This document shows positions 18,108 to 26,592 of a DNA stretch of 64,000 nt, piece after piece (the stretch's first letter is position 1; each line of letters begins with the position of its first letter). A model generated the notes under the pieces. It ran no database searches. It was not told the DNA's origin and was given only the letters and a program-made list of their open reading frames with translations. Made by a program: the position numbers and the translations under genes. This DNA is from GCA-2711565 sp963664245 (GTDB lineage: Bacteria; Bacteroidota; Bacteroidia; Bacteroidales; GCA-2711565), in NCBI GenBank assembly GCA_963664245.1, contig OY760934.1, positions 3,286,001 to 3,350,000 of the forward strand. The letters run 5' to 3'.

Positions 18108-18308
18108 TTACCCGCATTAAATATCAATGTTTGTAAACTCAACATTATAATCATTAGGGTTTAAGCTCATAAATTCGTAGGACAGGCCTCATCTGGTTCG
18201 CCGGATTCCGAATACTCGGAACAGTGGAAGTTCGAAAGATTTGGCAACCCTATACGTGTAAGTATAGGGGTTTACTAAACTCCGAATTTAATGCGGGTTT
18301 TTTTATTT
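18108..18308 (+). ncRNA. ssrS: 6S-like RNA (SsrS) between zapA and rny
   Basis: About 195 bases closed by a perfect 13-bp helix: 18110-18122 pairs exactly with 18286-18298, and a T-run follows at once (18298-18304), as in an intrinsic terminator. Inside lie three local hairpins: CTGG-TTCG-CCGG within 18180-18215, TCCGA-atac-TCGGA nearby, and an 8-bp helix 18248-18255/18262-18269 with a 6-base loop. A long closing stem around a large bubble next to zapA is what 6S RNA shows in many bacteria. The identity comes from structure and position, not a covariance search. Its 5' end is estimated from the closing stem. Confidence 0.7.
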
Positions 18309-18346
18309 TAGTTTTTCAGTGGTTTTTTACCCAAAACCTAACACAT

Positions 18347-19891
18347 ATGGATCCAATACTACTAAATGTCATCATCGCTATTGGAGCTGCTCTTGTTGGT
18401 GGAGTTATTACAACAATCATCATCAAAAAGCTGGCTCACAAAAAAAGCGAAACCATTATTTCTGAAGCCAAAGAAAAAGCAGAAGTAATCAAGAAAGAGA
18501 AAATTTTGCAGGCGAAAGAAAAATTTCTTCAGCTTAAGAGTGAGCATGAAAAAATGATTAACGAAAAAAACAGCGAGATTCAGCGTACCGAAAATCGATT
18601 GAAACAAAAAGAAAATACCGTTAATCAAAGACTGGAAGAAATTCAGCGCAAGCAAAATGAGAACAATCAGATCAAAGATAATTTGACTTCTCAGCTTGAG
18701 ATTGTAAGTAAGAAACAAGCCGAGCTTGAAAAAATGCATCAAAGCCAGGTGGAGCAGTTGCAAGAAATTTCGGGACTTTCGGCAGAAGAAGCAAAAGAAC
18801 AATTGATAGAATCTTTGAAAGAAGAGGCTCGCATGGAAGCTTCAACGCAGGTGCGCGAAATTATTGAAGAAGCTAAACTGTCGGCTAACACCGAGGCTAA
18901 AAAAATTGTGATTGAAACCATCCAGCGTACCGCTGCCGAAAACGCTATTGAAAACACCGTTTCTGTTTTTAACATCGAAAGCGACGAGGTTAAAGGACGG
19001 ATTATTGGCCGTGAAGGGCGCAATATCCGTACACTTGAAGCCTTAACCGGTATCGAAATCATTATTGACGATTCGCCGGATGCGATTATCTTATCAGGGT
19101 TTGACCCGGTTCGCCGTGAAATTGCCCGTTTGTCGTTACACAAACTGGTAACCGACGGACGTATCCACCCTGCCCGGATTGAAGAAGTGGTTGCCAAAAC
19201 CAAAAAACAAATCGAGCAGGAAATCATGGATACCGGAAAACGTACGGCTATCGACCTTGGTATTCATAACATGCATCATGAATTGTTGCGCATGATAGGG
19301 CGGATGAAATACCGTTCGTCTTACGGACAAAACTTATTGCAACACAGCCGTGAAGTAGCTAATTTGTGTGCAACCATGGCTTCTGAGTTAGGCTTGAACC
19401 CTAAACTTGCAAAACGTGCCGGATTGCTTCACGATATTGGTAAAGTGCCTGATAACGAACCTGAATTGCCTCACGCCATTATCGGGATGAAAACAGCCGA
19501 GAAGTTCAAAGAGAAAAAAGAGGTATGTAACGCTATTGGAGCTCACCACGATGAGGTAGAAATGATTTCGTTGATTGCGCCGATTGTTCAGGTGTGTGAT
19601 GCGATTTCGGGAGCCCGTCCGGGAGCCCGCCGTGAGGTGGTTGAAGCTTATATCCAGCGTTTGAATAAATTGGAAGAATTGGCCCTGACTTATCCTGGTG
19701 TAGTAAAAACTTATGCCATCCAGGCTGGTCGTGAGTTGCGCGTAATTGTTGGCGCTGATAAAGTAAGCGATGCCGAAGCCGATCAAATCTCAATGGACCT
19801 TTCACGTAAAATCCAGGATGAAATGACTTATCCTGGACAAATTAAGATTACCGTGATCCGTGAAACACGCGCGGTTAGTTATGCAAAATAA
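18347..19891 (+). CDS. rny: Ribonuclease Y
   Basis: 514 residues, normal length. An N-terminal membrane helix (residues 5-27) is followed by a long coiled coil (about 30-200), a KH RNA-binding domain (GRIIGREGRNIRTLEALTG, about 210-230) and an HD phosphohydrolase domain with LLHDIGKVPD (about 345-355). RNase Y is a membrane-anchored endonuclease that starts mRNA decay. The start is ATG 18347: a longer reading frame from 18224 would run through the 6S-like RNA and lacks family similarity. A terminator follows at 19911. Confidence 0.96.
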   Translation: MDPILLNVIIAIGAALVGGVITTIIIKKLAHKKSETIISEAKEKAEVIKKEKILQAKEKFLQLKSEHEKMINEKNSEIQRTENRLKQKENTVNQRLEEIQRKQNENNQIKDNLTSQLEIVSKKQAELEKMHQSQVEQLQEISGLSAEEAKEQLIESLKEEARMEASTQVREIIEEAKLSANTEAKKIVIETIQRTAAENAIENTVSVFNIESDEVKGRIIGREGRNIRTLEALTGIEIIIDDSPDAIILSGFDPVRREIARLSLHKLVTDGRIHPARIEEVVAKTKKQIEQEIMDTGKRTAIDLGIHNMHHELLRMIGRMKYRSSYGQNLLQHSREVANLCATMASELGLNPKLAKRAGLLHDIGKVPDNEPELPHAIIGMKTAEKFKEKKEVCNAIGAHHDEVEMISLIAPIVQVCDAISGARPGARREVVEAYIQRLNKLEELALTYPGVVKTYAIQAGRELRVIVGADKVSDAEADQISMDLSRKIQDEMTYPGQIKITVIRETRAVSYAK

Positions 19892-19910
19892 TTATTAACC
19901 GATAAAAAAC

Positions 19911-19940
19911 AAAAAAGAGACTTTCGGGCCTCTTTTTTTA
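19911..19940 (+). terminator. Intrinsic terminator after rny
   Basis: AAAGAG and CTCTTT arms around a short GC-containing loop (CTTTCGGG), followed by seven T. Lies 20 bases after the rny stop. Confidence 0.65.
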
Positions 19941-19965
19941 TGCTTTGTTGTAACCAAGAAAAAGT

Positions 19966-20535
19966 TTATTTCTTTTTCTTGACGGGTGGCAAAATCATTT
20001 TATAAGACACCTTTGCTTTTCCGGTACTAATATCTTTTAATTTGTTTTTAAGCAGTATTTTTTTGAGGTTGCTTACCCGGTCAACAAAAACAATTCCGTC
20101 CAGGTGGTCGTATTCGTGTTGGATGATGCGTGCCAGCATACCGTCGTATTCTTCGTCGTGTCCTCCAAAATTTTCGTCCTGGTAGCGGATGTTTAGTTTC
20201 GGTTTGCGACTTACGTATTCAGCAATGCCAGGAAGGCTTAAACAGGCTTCGTTAAATTCCCATTCTTCCCCGCTTTCTTCATAAATTTCAGGATTGATAA
20301 AAACCTTTTTAAAGCCTTTTGCTTCAGGAAAATCCTCGGCATAAGGTTCTGCATCAATAACAAAAAGACGGATGCTTTTATTGATTTGAGGAGCCGCCAG
20401 CCCTACGCCAACCGATTCGTACATGGTTTCAAACATGTTTTCGATAAGCTTGTCCAGTTCAGGATAATCTTTGTCAATTTTTCCGGCCTTTTTTTTCAAA
20501 ACGGGGTGACCGTATGCTACTATTGGATAAATCAT
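19966..20535 (-). CDS. def: Peptide deformylase
   Basis: 189 residues. All three motifs are present: motif 1 GVGLAAPQ (about residues 43-50), motif 2 EACLSLPG (usual EGCLS; the Gly is Ala here, the metal-ligand Cys is kept) and motif 3 HEYDHLDG (two His metal ligands plus catalytic Glu). It removes the N-formyl group from nascent proteins using Fe2+. A short basic C-terminal tail (LPPVKKKK) is typical of Bacteroidota. It is followed by a convergent rny and preceded by ruvX on the same strand (103-base gap). Confidence 0.95.
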   Translation of the reverse strand: MIYPIVAYGHPVLKKKAGKIDKDYPELDKLIENMFETMYESVGVGLAAPQINKSIRLFVIDAEPYAEDFPEAKGFKKVFINPEIYEESGEEWEFNEACLSLPGIAEYVSRKPKLNIRYQDENFGGHDEEYDGMLARIIQHEYDHLDGIVFVDRVSNLKKILLKNKLKDISTGKAKVSYKMILPPVKKKK

Positions 20536-20638
20536 AATTTTAAAAAAATTGAATTTTGAATGTCGGTTAACGATTTAAGATTTTTGAAGTAAATAAAATC
20601 TGAAATCAAATATCGCTAATCCTTATTCTTAAATCATT

Positions 20639-21055
20639 TTATTTCGATATCGACTGCATGTACGATTGAAGCAAAATGGTTGCGCTAACCGAATCGATCA
20701 AGGCTTTGTTTTGCCGGGCTTTCTTTTTTAAACCCGATTCTAAAATTGCCTGCGATGCCATTTTTGAAGTGAAGCGTTCGTCAAATCGTTCAACTTTTTG
20801 ATCGGGAAATTCCTTTTTTAATTTTTTTATAAAAGGTTCAATAAATTCCATCGATTCAGAAAGTTCGTTGTTCATTTGCCGGGCTTCGCCAACTACAATG
20901 CAATCAACGTTTTCGTTGTTTAAATAATCTTTCAGGAAACTAAAAATATCTTTTGAGTGAACCGTGGTTAAAGCATTGGCAATAATTTGAAACTCGTCGG
21001 TAACGGCAAGCCCTACTCTTTTTTGCCCGTAATCAATAGCCATAATTCGTCCCAT
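20639..21055 (-). CDS. ruvX: Holliday junction resolvase-like RuvX/YqgF
   Basis: 138 residues from ATG at 21055, preceded by a good ribosome site (AGGAG). A longer start at 21094 is unlikely because it would precede this site. IMAIDYGQKRVGLAVTDEF is the RNase-H-fold first strand with catalytic Asp; the second acidic site lies in VERFDERFTSKMAS and the third in NKALIDSVSATILL. Family members process 16S rRNA 5' ends and resemble resolvases. A -7 box is present at 21092-21099, divergent from dapD. Confidence 0.9.
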   Translation of the reverse strand: MGRIMAIDYGQKRVGLAVTDEFQIIANALTTVHSKDIFSFLKDYLNNENVDCIVVGEARQMNNELSESMEFIEPFIKKLKKEFPDQKVERFDERFTSKMASQAILESGLKKKARQNKALIDSVSATILLQSYMQSISK

Positions 21056-21091
21056 AAGGATTTTATCTCCTGTTTTTTTCGTAATAAAGTG

Positions 21092-21099
21092 CAAAATTA
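21092..21099 (-). promoter_or_regulatory. -7 box (TAATTTTG) of ruvX
   Basis: TAnnTTTG match on the minus strand, 36 bases before the ATG at 21055, consistent with that start rather than 21094. Confidence 0.45.
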
Positions 21100-21131
21100 C
21101 AAAGAACTATTTTAAATAGGCTAATTTTTCA

Positions 21132-21139
21132 TAATTTTG
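21132..21139 (+). promoter_or_regulatory. -7 box (TAATTTTG) of dapD
   Basis: TAnnTTTG match ending 17 bases before the dapD ATG at 21157, divergent from the ruvX promoter. Confidence 0.45.
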
Positions 21140-21156
21140 AACAAACAAAACAAGAT

Positions 21157-21990
21157 ATGAGCGAGCAATTGGAAAATTTAATCAACACAGCCTGGGAAAA
21201 CAGGGAATTATTGAAAGAACCCGAAACAAAAAAAACGATCAGAGAAGTTATCGATATGCTTGATAAGGGGGAGATTCGGGTAACTGAACCAGTTTTAAAA
21301 GCGGGTGAAATTGCAGCGTGGAAACTGAACGAGTGGGTGAAAAAAGCCGTTTTGATGTATTTTCCTATTCAGGGGATGAGAAAAATGGAAGCAGGTTTAT
21401 TGGAATTTCACGATAAAATTGATTTGAAAAAAAATTACGACGAGCTGGGTATTCGTGTGGTTCCTCATGCTGTTGCCCGTTATGGCTCGTATTTGGCTCC
21501 GGGAGTAATTATGATGCCTTCGTACGTAAATATTGGGGCCTATATTGATTCGGGTACCATGGTTGATACCTGGGCAACCGTAGGTTCGTGTGCGCAGGTT
21601 GGGAAAAATGTTCACCTTAGCGGAGGTGTTGGTTTGGGTGGTGTGTTGGAACCGGTTCAGGCTTCTCCGGTAATTATCGAAGACGATTGTTTTATCGGTT
21701 CGCGCTGTATTGTTGTTGAAGGTGTTCATGTGAAAAAACAAGCGGTGCTTGGAGCTAACGTGGTGATCACCAAATCAACTAAAATTATTGATGTTACCGG
21801 CAGCGAACCGGTAGAAATGAAAGGTGTTGTTCCTGAGAATTCAGTGGTTATTCCGGGTTCGTACACTAAAAAATTCCCTGCCGGGGAATATCATGTTCCC
21901 TGTGCGATGATTATAGGAAAACGCAAGCCTTCAACCAATTTAAAAACTTCCCTGAACGATGCTTTGAGGGAATATAATGTGGCCGTGTAA
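21157..21990 (+). CDS. dapD: Tetrahydrodipicolinate N-succinyltransferase
   Basis: 277 residues, normal length. It transfers succinyl from succinyl-CoA to tetrahydrodipicolinate in lysine and diaminopimelate synthesis. The C-terminal half is a left-handed beta helix of hexapeptide repeats (VNIGAYIDSGTMVDTWATVG; VHLSGGVGLGGVLEP), including the conserved block GVLEPVQASPVIIEDDCFIGSR. It is the first gene of a tight cluster with the GT9, sua5 and nitrilase genes (gaps of about 3 bases or overlaps). Confidence 0.96.
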   Translation: MSEQLENLINTAWENRELLKEPETKKTIREVIDMLDKGEIRVTEPVLKAGEIAAWKLNEWVKKAVLMYFPIQGMRKMEAGLLEFHDKIDLKKNYDELGIRVVPHAVARYGSYLAPGVIMMPSYVNIGAYIDSGTMVDTWATVGSCAQVGKNVHLSGGVGLGGVLEPVQASPVIIEDDCFIGSRCIVVEGVHVKKQAVLGANVVITKSTKIIDVTGSEPVEMKGVVPENSVVIPGSYTKKFPAGEYHVPCAMIIGKRKPSTNLKTSLNDALREYNVAV

Positions 21991-21993
21991 TTA

Positions 21994-22998
21994 ATGGAAA
22001 ATTTAAACAAAATATTGGTGGTTCAAACAGCCTCAATCGGGGATGTGATTCTTACAACTTCGATTTTGGAAAAGCTTCATGAAACCTACCCCGAAGCTCA
22101 GATTGATGTGTTGCTGAAAAAGGGAAATGAACCTTTGTTTTACAAGCATCCATTTATTACCAATGTTTTTGTGTGGAATAAAAAAGAAAAAAAATACCGC
22201 AACCTGCTCGATTTGATTAACGTGATTCGCGACCAGAAATACGATATTTTGTTTAATGTTCAGCGGTTTTTTACCAGCGGTTTTTTGACGGTTTTATCGG
22301 GAGCCCGGAAAAAAGTAGGGTTCAGTAAAAATCCTTTGTCCCTCTTTTTTAATTACCGGATCAAACACCTGATCGGGGAAAAAGGGCAGGGGATTCACGA
22401 AACGGATCGCAATCATAAACTGATTGAACGTTGGACAGGCAAAGAAAAAGGGCGTGTAAAATTATACCCCAACCAACTCGATGATGCAAAAATGTCGGGC
22501 TATAAGACGCAGCAATACATTTGTATTGCCCCTGCATCTTTATGGTTCACCAAGCAATATCCGGTAGAAAAATGGGTGGAGTTTTTGAAGCGTCTTGATC
22601 CAAACTTGTATGTTTACTTTTTAGGATCTCCGGCAGATACAGGCATGTGTCACGAAATTATACGAGCCAGCGGACACCCGAATTCGTTGAACCTTTCGGG
22701 GAAATTATCGTTTTTGGAGTCGGCAACTTTAATGCGCGATGCGCAGATGAATTTTGTGAACGATTCGGCACCCATGCATCTGGCTTCTTCAGTGAATGCT
22801 CCAACCACCGTGATCTACTGCTCAACGGTTACCGATTTTGGTTTTGGCTCTTTAGCAGACGATGCCCTGGTTGTTGAAGTTGACGAAGACTTGGATTGCC
22901 GGCCATGTGGCTTGCACGGCCATCGCGAATGTCCGAAAGGCCATTTTAAATGTGCAATGAATATTGATACGAATAAGTTATTAGCGAGGATTAAGTGA
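21994..22998 (+). CDS. Family 9 glycosyltransferase (heptosyltransferase-like)
   Basis: 334 residues. The N-terminus ILVVQTASIGDVILTTSILEKL matches the GT9 Rossmann start, and the C-terminal domain has the typical FVNDSAPMHLASSVNAPTT nucleotide-sugar site (about residues 250-270). The end is Cys-rich (DCRPCGLHGHRECPKGHFKC). GT9 enzymes add heptoses or similar sugars to the lipopolysaccharide inner core on the cytosolic face. It lies in the dapD operon, starting 3 bases after dapD and overlapping the sua5 start. An hldA-like kinase gene at 54.9 kb could supply the heptose precursor. Confidence 0.87.
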   Translation: MENLNKILVVQTASIGDVILTTSILEKLHETYPEAQIDVLLKKGNEPLFYKHPFITNVFVWNKKEKKYRNLLDLINVIRDQKYDILFNVQRFFTSGFLTVLSGARKKVGFSKNPLSLFFNYRIKHLIGEKGQGIHETDRNHKLIERWTGKEKGRVKLYPNQLDDAKMSGYKTQQYICIAPASLWFTKQYPVEKWVEFLKRLDPNLYVYFLGSPADTGMCHEIIRASGHPNSLNLSGKLSFLESATLMRDAQMNFVNDSAPMHLASSVNAPTTVIYCSTVTDFGFGSLADDALVVEVDEDLDCRPCGLHGHRECPKGHFKCAMNIDTNKLLARIK

Positions 22999-23561
22999 TG
23001 AAGGAAATTATTCAGGAAACTGTTAAGTATTTAAAAGAAGGGAAAATAATTTTGTATCCTACCGATACGATATGGGGCGTAGGTTGTGATGCCACAAACT
23101 CACGGGCGGTTCAAAAAGTATATAAGCTGAAACAACGTGATGAAACCAAAAGCTTGATTATTTTGCTGGATCATATCGATAAGCTTCCCTTGTATTTAAA
23201 GGAAGTTCCCCAGGTGGCTTATGATTTGATAAATAATATTGAGAATCCCCTGACTATTATTTATCAAAACGCAAAAGGCCTGGCAAAAAATGTCATCGCC
23301 AAAGATAAAAGCATTGCCATCCGCATTGTTAAAAACGATTTTTGCAGGGAGCTGATTAAAGCATTTGGGAAACCGATTGTTTCTACTTCGGCAAATTTAT
23401 CGGACGAACCAACCCCGCTTTTCTTTAATCAAATTTCAGCGGAGATTAAAAACAGTGTGGATTATGTTGTGGATATTGACCAACACTTAATCAATAAAGT
23501 AAAACCCTCCACCATCATTAAATTAAAGGTGGATGGCGAATTTGAAATCATCAGGCATTAA
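22998..23561 (+). CDS. Threonylcarbamoyl-AMP synthase (Sua5/YrdC family)
   Basis: 187 residues from ATG 22998, whose A overlaps the TGA of the GT9 gene (TGATG), so translation is likely coupled; a GTG one codon earlier is possible. GKIILYPTDTIWGVGCDA is the YrdC nucleotide-binding start and KRxxxKPLI-type motif appears as LKQRDETKSLIIL; PIVSTSANLSDEP is the conserved C-terminal block. It makes threonylcarbamoyl-AMP for the t6A37 modification of ANN-decoding tRNAs. Lacks the extra Sua5 C-terminal domain, as YrdC-type proteins do. Confidence 0.93.
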   Translation: MKEIIQETVKYLKEGKIILYPTDTIWGVGCDATNSRAVQKVYKLKQRDETKSLIILLDHIDKLPLYLKEVPQVAYDLINNIENPLTIIYQNAKGLAKNVIAKDKSIAIRIVKNDFCRELIKAFGKPIVSTSANLSDEPTPLFFNQISAEIKNSVDYVVDIDQHLINKVKPSTIIKLKVDGEFEIIRH

Positions 23562-23564
23562 ATT

Positions 23565-24353
23565 ATGATAAAAGCCGGCTATATTCAATTCCACCCTGAA
23601 CTGGGAAACATCGATAAAAACATTGAACGTTTGGATGCTTTTATAAGCGAGGCAAAAGGAGTTGATTTGCTGGTGTTGCCCGAATTGATTAGCACTGGTT
23701 ATAATTTTGATTCGCGTGAGGATGCGCTTGCTTGTGCCGAAGAATTGAACAAAAGTCGTTTTGTGGATTTCCTGATTGCCAAGGCAAAAGAAATAAATAC
23801 GCATCTGGTCGCCGGGATCAATGAAAAAGATGGCGATAAACTTTTTAACACTTCTGTTTTGCTTGGTCCAAAGGGCTACATCGGAAAATATCAAAAAATT
23901 CATTTGTTCATGAATGAAAAAGATATTTTTGAACCGGGGGCAGCCGGTTTGCCCGTGTTTGACTTGGGCTTTGCCAAGGTGGGCATGCTTATTTGTTTCG
24001 ATTATTATTTCCCTGAAATTTGGCGGATTCTTGGTTTGAAGGGTGCCGAAATCGTTTGCCATTCCTCCAATCTGCTGACTCAAAATGCACATAAATCGGT
24101 TCCTGCCCAAGCTTTTATGAACCGTTTTTTCGTGATCACTTCCAACCGCATCGGCACCGAAAAAGAGTTAACGTTTAACGGAAACTCCTTTATTTGCAAC
24201 CCTCAAGGAGAGGTTCTGACCAAAGCTAGTTTGGATGAGGAAGAAATAAAAATTATTTCAGTTGATCCACAAGAAGCTCTGGATAAATTTATTACCCCCA
24301 GAAATCACGCTTTTAATGATCGCCGCCCAGAAATCTATAACGGATTATTGTAA
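23565..24353 (+). CDS. Carbon-nitrogen hydrolase (nitrilase superfamily)
   Basis: 262 residues. The catalytic triad is visible: Glu in LVLPELISTGY (about residue 43), Lys in KYQKIHLF (about 108), Cys in GMLICFDYYFPE (about 143). The substrate class is an amide or N-carbamoyl compound, not a nitrile in most single-domain members, but which one cannot be read here. It closes the dapD-GT9-sua5 operon after a 3-base gap. Cytosolic. Confidence 0.9.
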   Translation: MIKAGYIQFHPELGNIDKNIERLDAFISEAKGVDLLVLPELISTGYNFDSREDALACAEELNKSRFVDFLIAKAKEINTHLVAGINEKDGDKLFNTSVLLGPKGYIGKYQKIHLFMNEKDIFEPGAAGLPVFDLGFAKVGMLICFDYYFPEIWRILGLKGAEIVCHSSNLLTQNAHKSVPAQAFMNRFFVITSNRIGTEKELTFNGNSFICNPQGEVLTKASLDEEEIKIISVDPQEALDKFITPRNHAFNDRRPEIYNGLL

Positions 24354-24384
24354 TTTAGACCAATTATAAATAAAATATTTTTTG

Positions 24385-24392
24385 TATCTTTG
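24385..24392 (+). promoter_or_regulatory. -7 box (TATCTTTG) of the fused E1 gene
   Basis: TAnnTTTG match 41 bases before the ATG at 24434. No ideal -33 element is visible. Confidence 0.4.
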
Positions 24393-24433
24393 TATCTTTA
24401 AAAAGCAAGTCACAAATTATAATTTATATATCA

Positions 24434-26503
24434 ATGGTACATCATAAAACGCTTACTCTGTCGAAGGCCGATAAAAAATTTACCATCAAAAATACACCCA
24501 AAGAAACTTTGGGAAAATGGTATCGTTTGATGGTTCTTGGTCGTAAACTGGATGAGAAAGCACCTAATTATTTAAAACAGGCTCTGGGCTGGTCATACCA
24601 TGCACCATATGCCGGGCATGATGGCATTCAGCTGGCTATTGGGCAAGTGTTCGAAAAAGAAAAAGATCACCTGTTTCCATATTACCGCGATATGCTTACG
24701 GCCATATCCGGCGGCTTGACTCCCGAGGAAATTATTTTGAACGGAATTTCCAAAGCCGGCGATGTTGCCAGTGGCGGACGTCATATGTCGAACCACTTTG
24801 CAAAGCCCGAGTGGAATATTCATAACGTTTCATCGGCAACGGGTAACCACACACTTCATGCTGTGGGGGTTGCACGGGCCATCAAATATTACGATTCGGA
24901 TGCCGTGGCCATAAGTTCGCAGGGCGAATCATCAACTTCTGAAGGCTATGTTTACGAAGCCATTAATGGGGCAAGCAACGAGAAACTTCCGGTGATTTTT
25001 GTGTTCCAGGACAATGGGTTTGGAATTTCGGTTCCTAAAACCGAACAGACGGCTAATCCCCGTGCAGCCGACAATTTCCTGGCATTTAAAAACCTGGAAG
25101 TGATTTATTGTAATGGTAAAGATCCGTTCAATTCCATGAACGCCATGTATAAGGCCAAAAAAATTGTAAAAGAAAAAGGAGTTCCGGTTATTGTTCATGC
25201 CAATTGTGTGCGGATCGGTTCCCACTCAAACTCCGACCGTCACGAACTTTATCGCGACCAGTATGAATTGTTGGAAGTAAAGGGGCAGGATCCCTTAAAA
25301 CGTTTCAGGCAGCGGTTACTGTATTCTGAAATATTTACCGAAGAAGAACTGGATACCATCGATCAGGAGATTAAAAAAGAAATTTCGGCTTCCCATAAAA
25401 AAGTGATAGCTTCGGCTGATCCTGATCCGAAAAGTATTCACGATTTTGTGATCCCCGAACCCTATGTTTCAACAAAATATCCTGATGGTTTAACCGGGGG
25501 CAAGGGCGAACCCAAACGATTGATCGCGGCTCTGAATGAAACCCTCAAAGCCGAGTTCCGCCATAATCCCGATACCTTTATATGGGGACAGGACATGGCC
25601 AATAAAGACAAAGGCGGGATTTTTAACGTGAGTAAAGGGATGCAGCAGGAGTTTGGCAAAAAACGTGTTTTTAATGCGCCTATTGCCGAGGACTTTATTG
25701 TCGGAACTGCCAACGGGATGAGTCGTTTTGATGAAAAAATCAGGGTAGTGGTAGAAGGCGCTGAATTTGCCGATTATTTTTGGCCGGCGATGGAGCAATT
25801 TGTTGAGTTGACGCACGATTACTGGCGAAGCAATGGTAAGTTTTCTGCGAATGTAACCCTTCGTCTGGCTTCCGGTGGTTACATCGGTGGCGGCTTGTAT
25901 CACTCGCAAACCATTGAAGGTGCCCTGGCAACTTTCCCGGGAATCCGTATTGTTTACCCTTCTTCGGCGGATGATGCTGCCGGTTTATTGCGAACCAGTA
26001 TACGCTCAAAAGGACCGACATTGTTTCTCGAACCCAAGGCGTTGTATAACGATCCTTTGGCCGAAGCTCCTGTGCCTGATGATTTTGAAGTCCCCTTTGG
26101 TGTAGCCCGTACCCGTATCGAGGGTTCCGACCTAACGATTATTACTTACGGAAATACAACCCCCATGAGCATACAGGTGGCCGAAAAAATCAAAGCTGAT
26201 TTAGGCAAATCGGTTGAAGTGATTGATCTTCGTTCGTTGATTCCGCTGGATAAAGAAGCTATTTTGAAATCGGTTCGAAAAACAAGTCGGGCTTTGGTGG
26301 TTCACGAAGATAAAGTATTTGCTGGTTTTGGTGGCGAAATTGCCGCCATGATTACCGAAGAAGCTTTCGAATATTTAGATGCCCCGGTTCGCAGGGTTGG
26401 TTCAACCTTTACACCGGTTGGGTTCAACCGTATTTTGGAAAACGCCATTTTGCCGAATACCGACAAAATTTATAATGCGGCCAAAACCTTGTTGGAGTAT
26501 TAA
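24434..26503 (+). CDS. 2-oxoacid dehydrogenase E1, alpha and beta subunits fused
   Basis: 689 residues. Residues 1-335 are the alpha type: thiamine-diphosphate E1 motifs GHDGIQLAIGQVF, YYRDMLTAISGG and the cofactor block SSQGESSTSEGYVYEAINGAS ending FVFQDNGFGIS. GES stands where the GDG metal motif usually is. Residues about 345-689 are the beta type (FGKKRVFNAPIAEDFIVGTANGMS; RLASGGYIGGGLYHSQTIEG). E1 decarboxylates a 2-oxoacid and passes the acyl group to the E2 lipoyl domain. Branched-chain 2-oxoacids or pyruvate are the likely substrates. No E2 or E3 gene is adjacent, so partners lie elsewhere. Confidence 0.92.
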   Translation: MVHHKTLTLSKADKKFTIKNTPKETLGKWYRLMVLGRKLDEKAPNYLKQALGWSYHAPYAGHDGIQLAIGQVFEKEKDHLFPYYRDMLTAISGGLTPEEIILNGISKAGDVASGGRHMSNHFAKPEWNIHNVSSATGNHTLHAVGVARAIKYYDSDAVAISSQGESSTSEGYVYEAINGASNEKLPVIFVFQDNGFGISVPKTEQTANPRAADNFLAFKNLEVIYCNGKDPFNSMNAMYKAKKIVKEKGVPVIVHANCVRIGSHSNSDRHELYRDQYELLEVKGQDPLKRFRQRLLYSEIFTEEELDTIDQEIKKEISASHKKVIASADPDPKSIHDFVIPEPYVSTKYPDGLTGGKGEPKRLIAALNETLKAEFRHNPDTFIWGQDMANKDKGGIFNVSKGMQQEFGKKRVFNAPIAEDFIVGTANGMSRFDEKIRVVVEGAEFADYFWPAMEQFVELTHDYWRSNGKFSANVTLRLASGGYIGGGLYHSQTIEGALATFPGIRIVYPSSADDAAGLLRTSIRSKGPTLFLEPKALYNDPLAEAPVPDDFEVPFGVARTRIEGSDLTIITYGNTTPMSIQVAEKIKADLGKSVEVIDLRSLIPLDKEAILKSVRKTSRALVVHEDKVFAGFGGEIAAMITEEAFEYLDAPVRRVGSTFTPVGFNRILENAILPNTDKIYNAAKTLLEY

Positions 26504-26556
26504 CAAAAATTAACGATTCAAATAAATCTGTTTTAATCTCCGAAGGCTCTAATTTG

Positions 26557-26564
26557 TACCTTTG
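26557..26564 (+). promoter_or_regulatory. -7 box (TACCTTTG) of the S41 protease gene
   Basis: TAnnTTTG match 28 bases before the ATG at 26593. Confidence 0.45.
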
Positions 26565-26592
26565 AAAATTAATTTTATGACTAAAACTAAAT

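Noticed and set aside
18224..18346. Upstream extension of the RNase Y reading frame
   Set aside because: The extra 41 residues run through the 6S-like RNA, lack family similarity and precede the normal membrane-anchor start at 18347.
18362..18802. Minus-strand frame across RNase Y
   Set aside because: Phe- and Leu-rich mirror of the coiled-coil codons; no support.
21056..21094. Longer start for ruvX at 21094
   Set aside because: It would skip the good ribosome site directly before 21055, and the added residues are outside the family.
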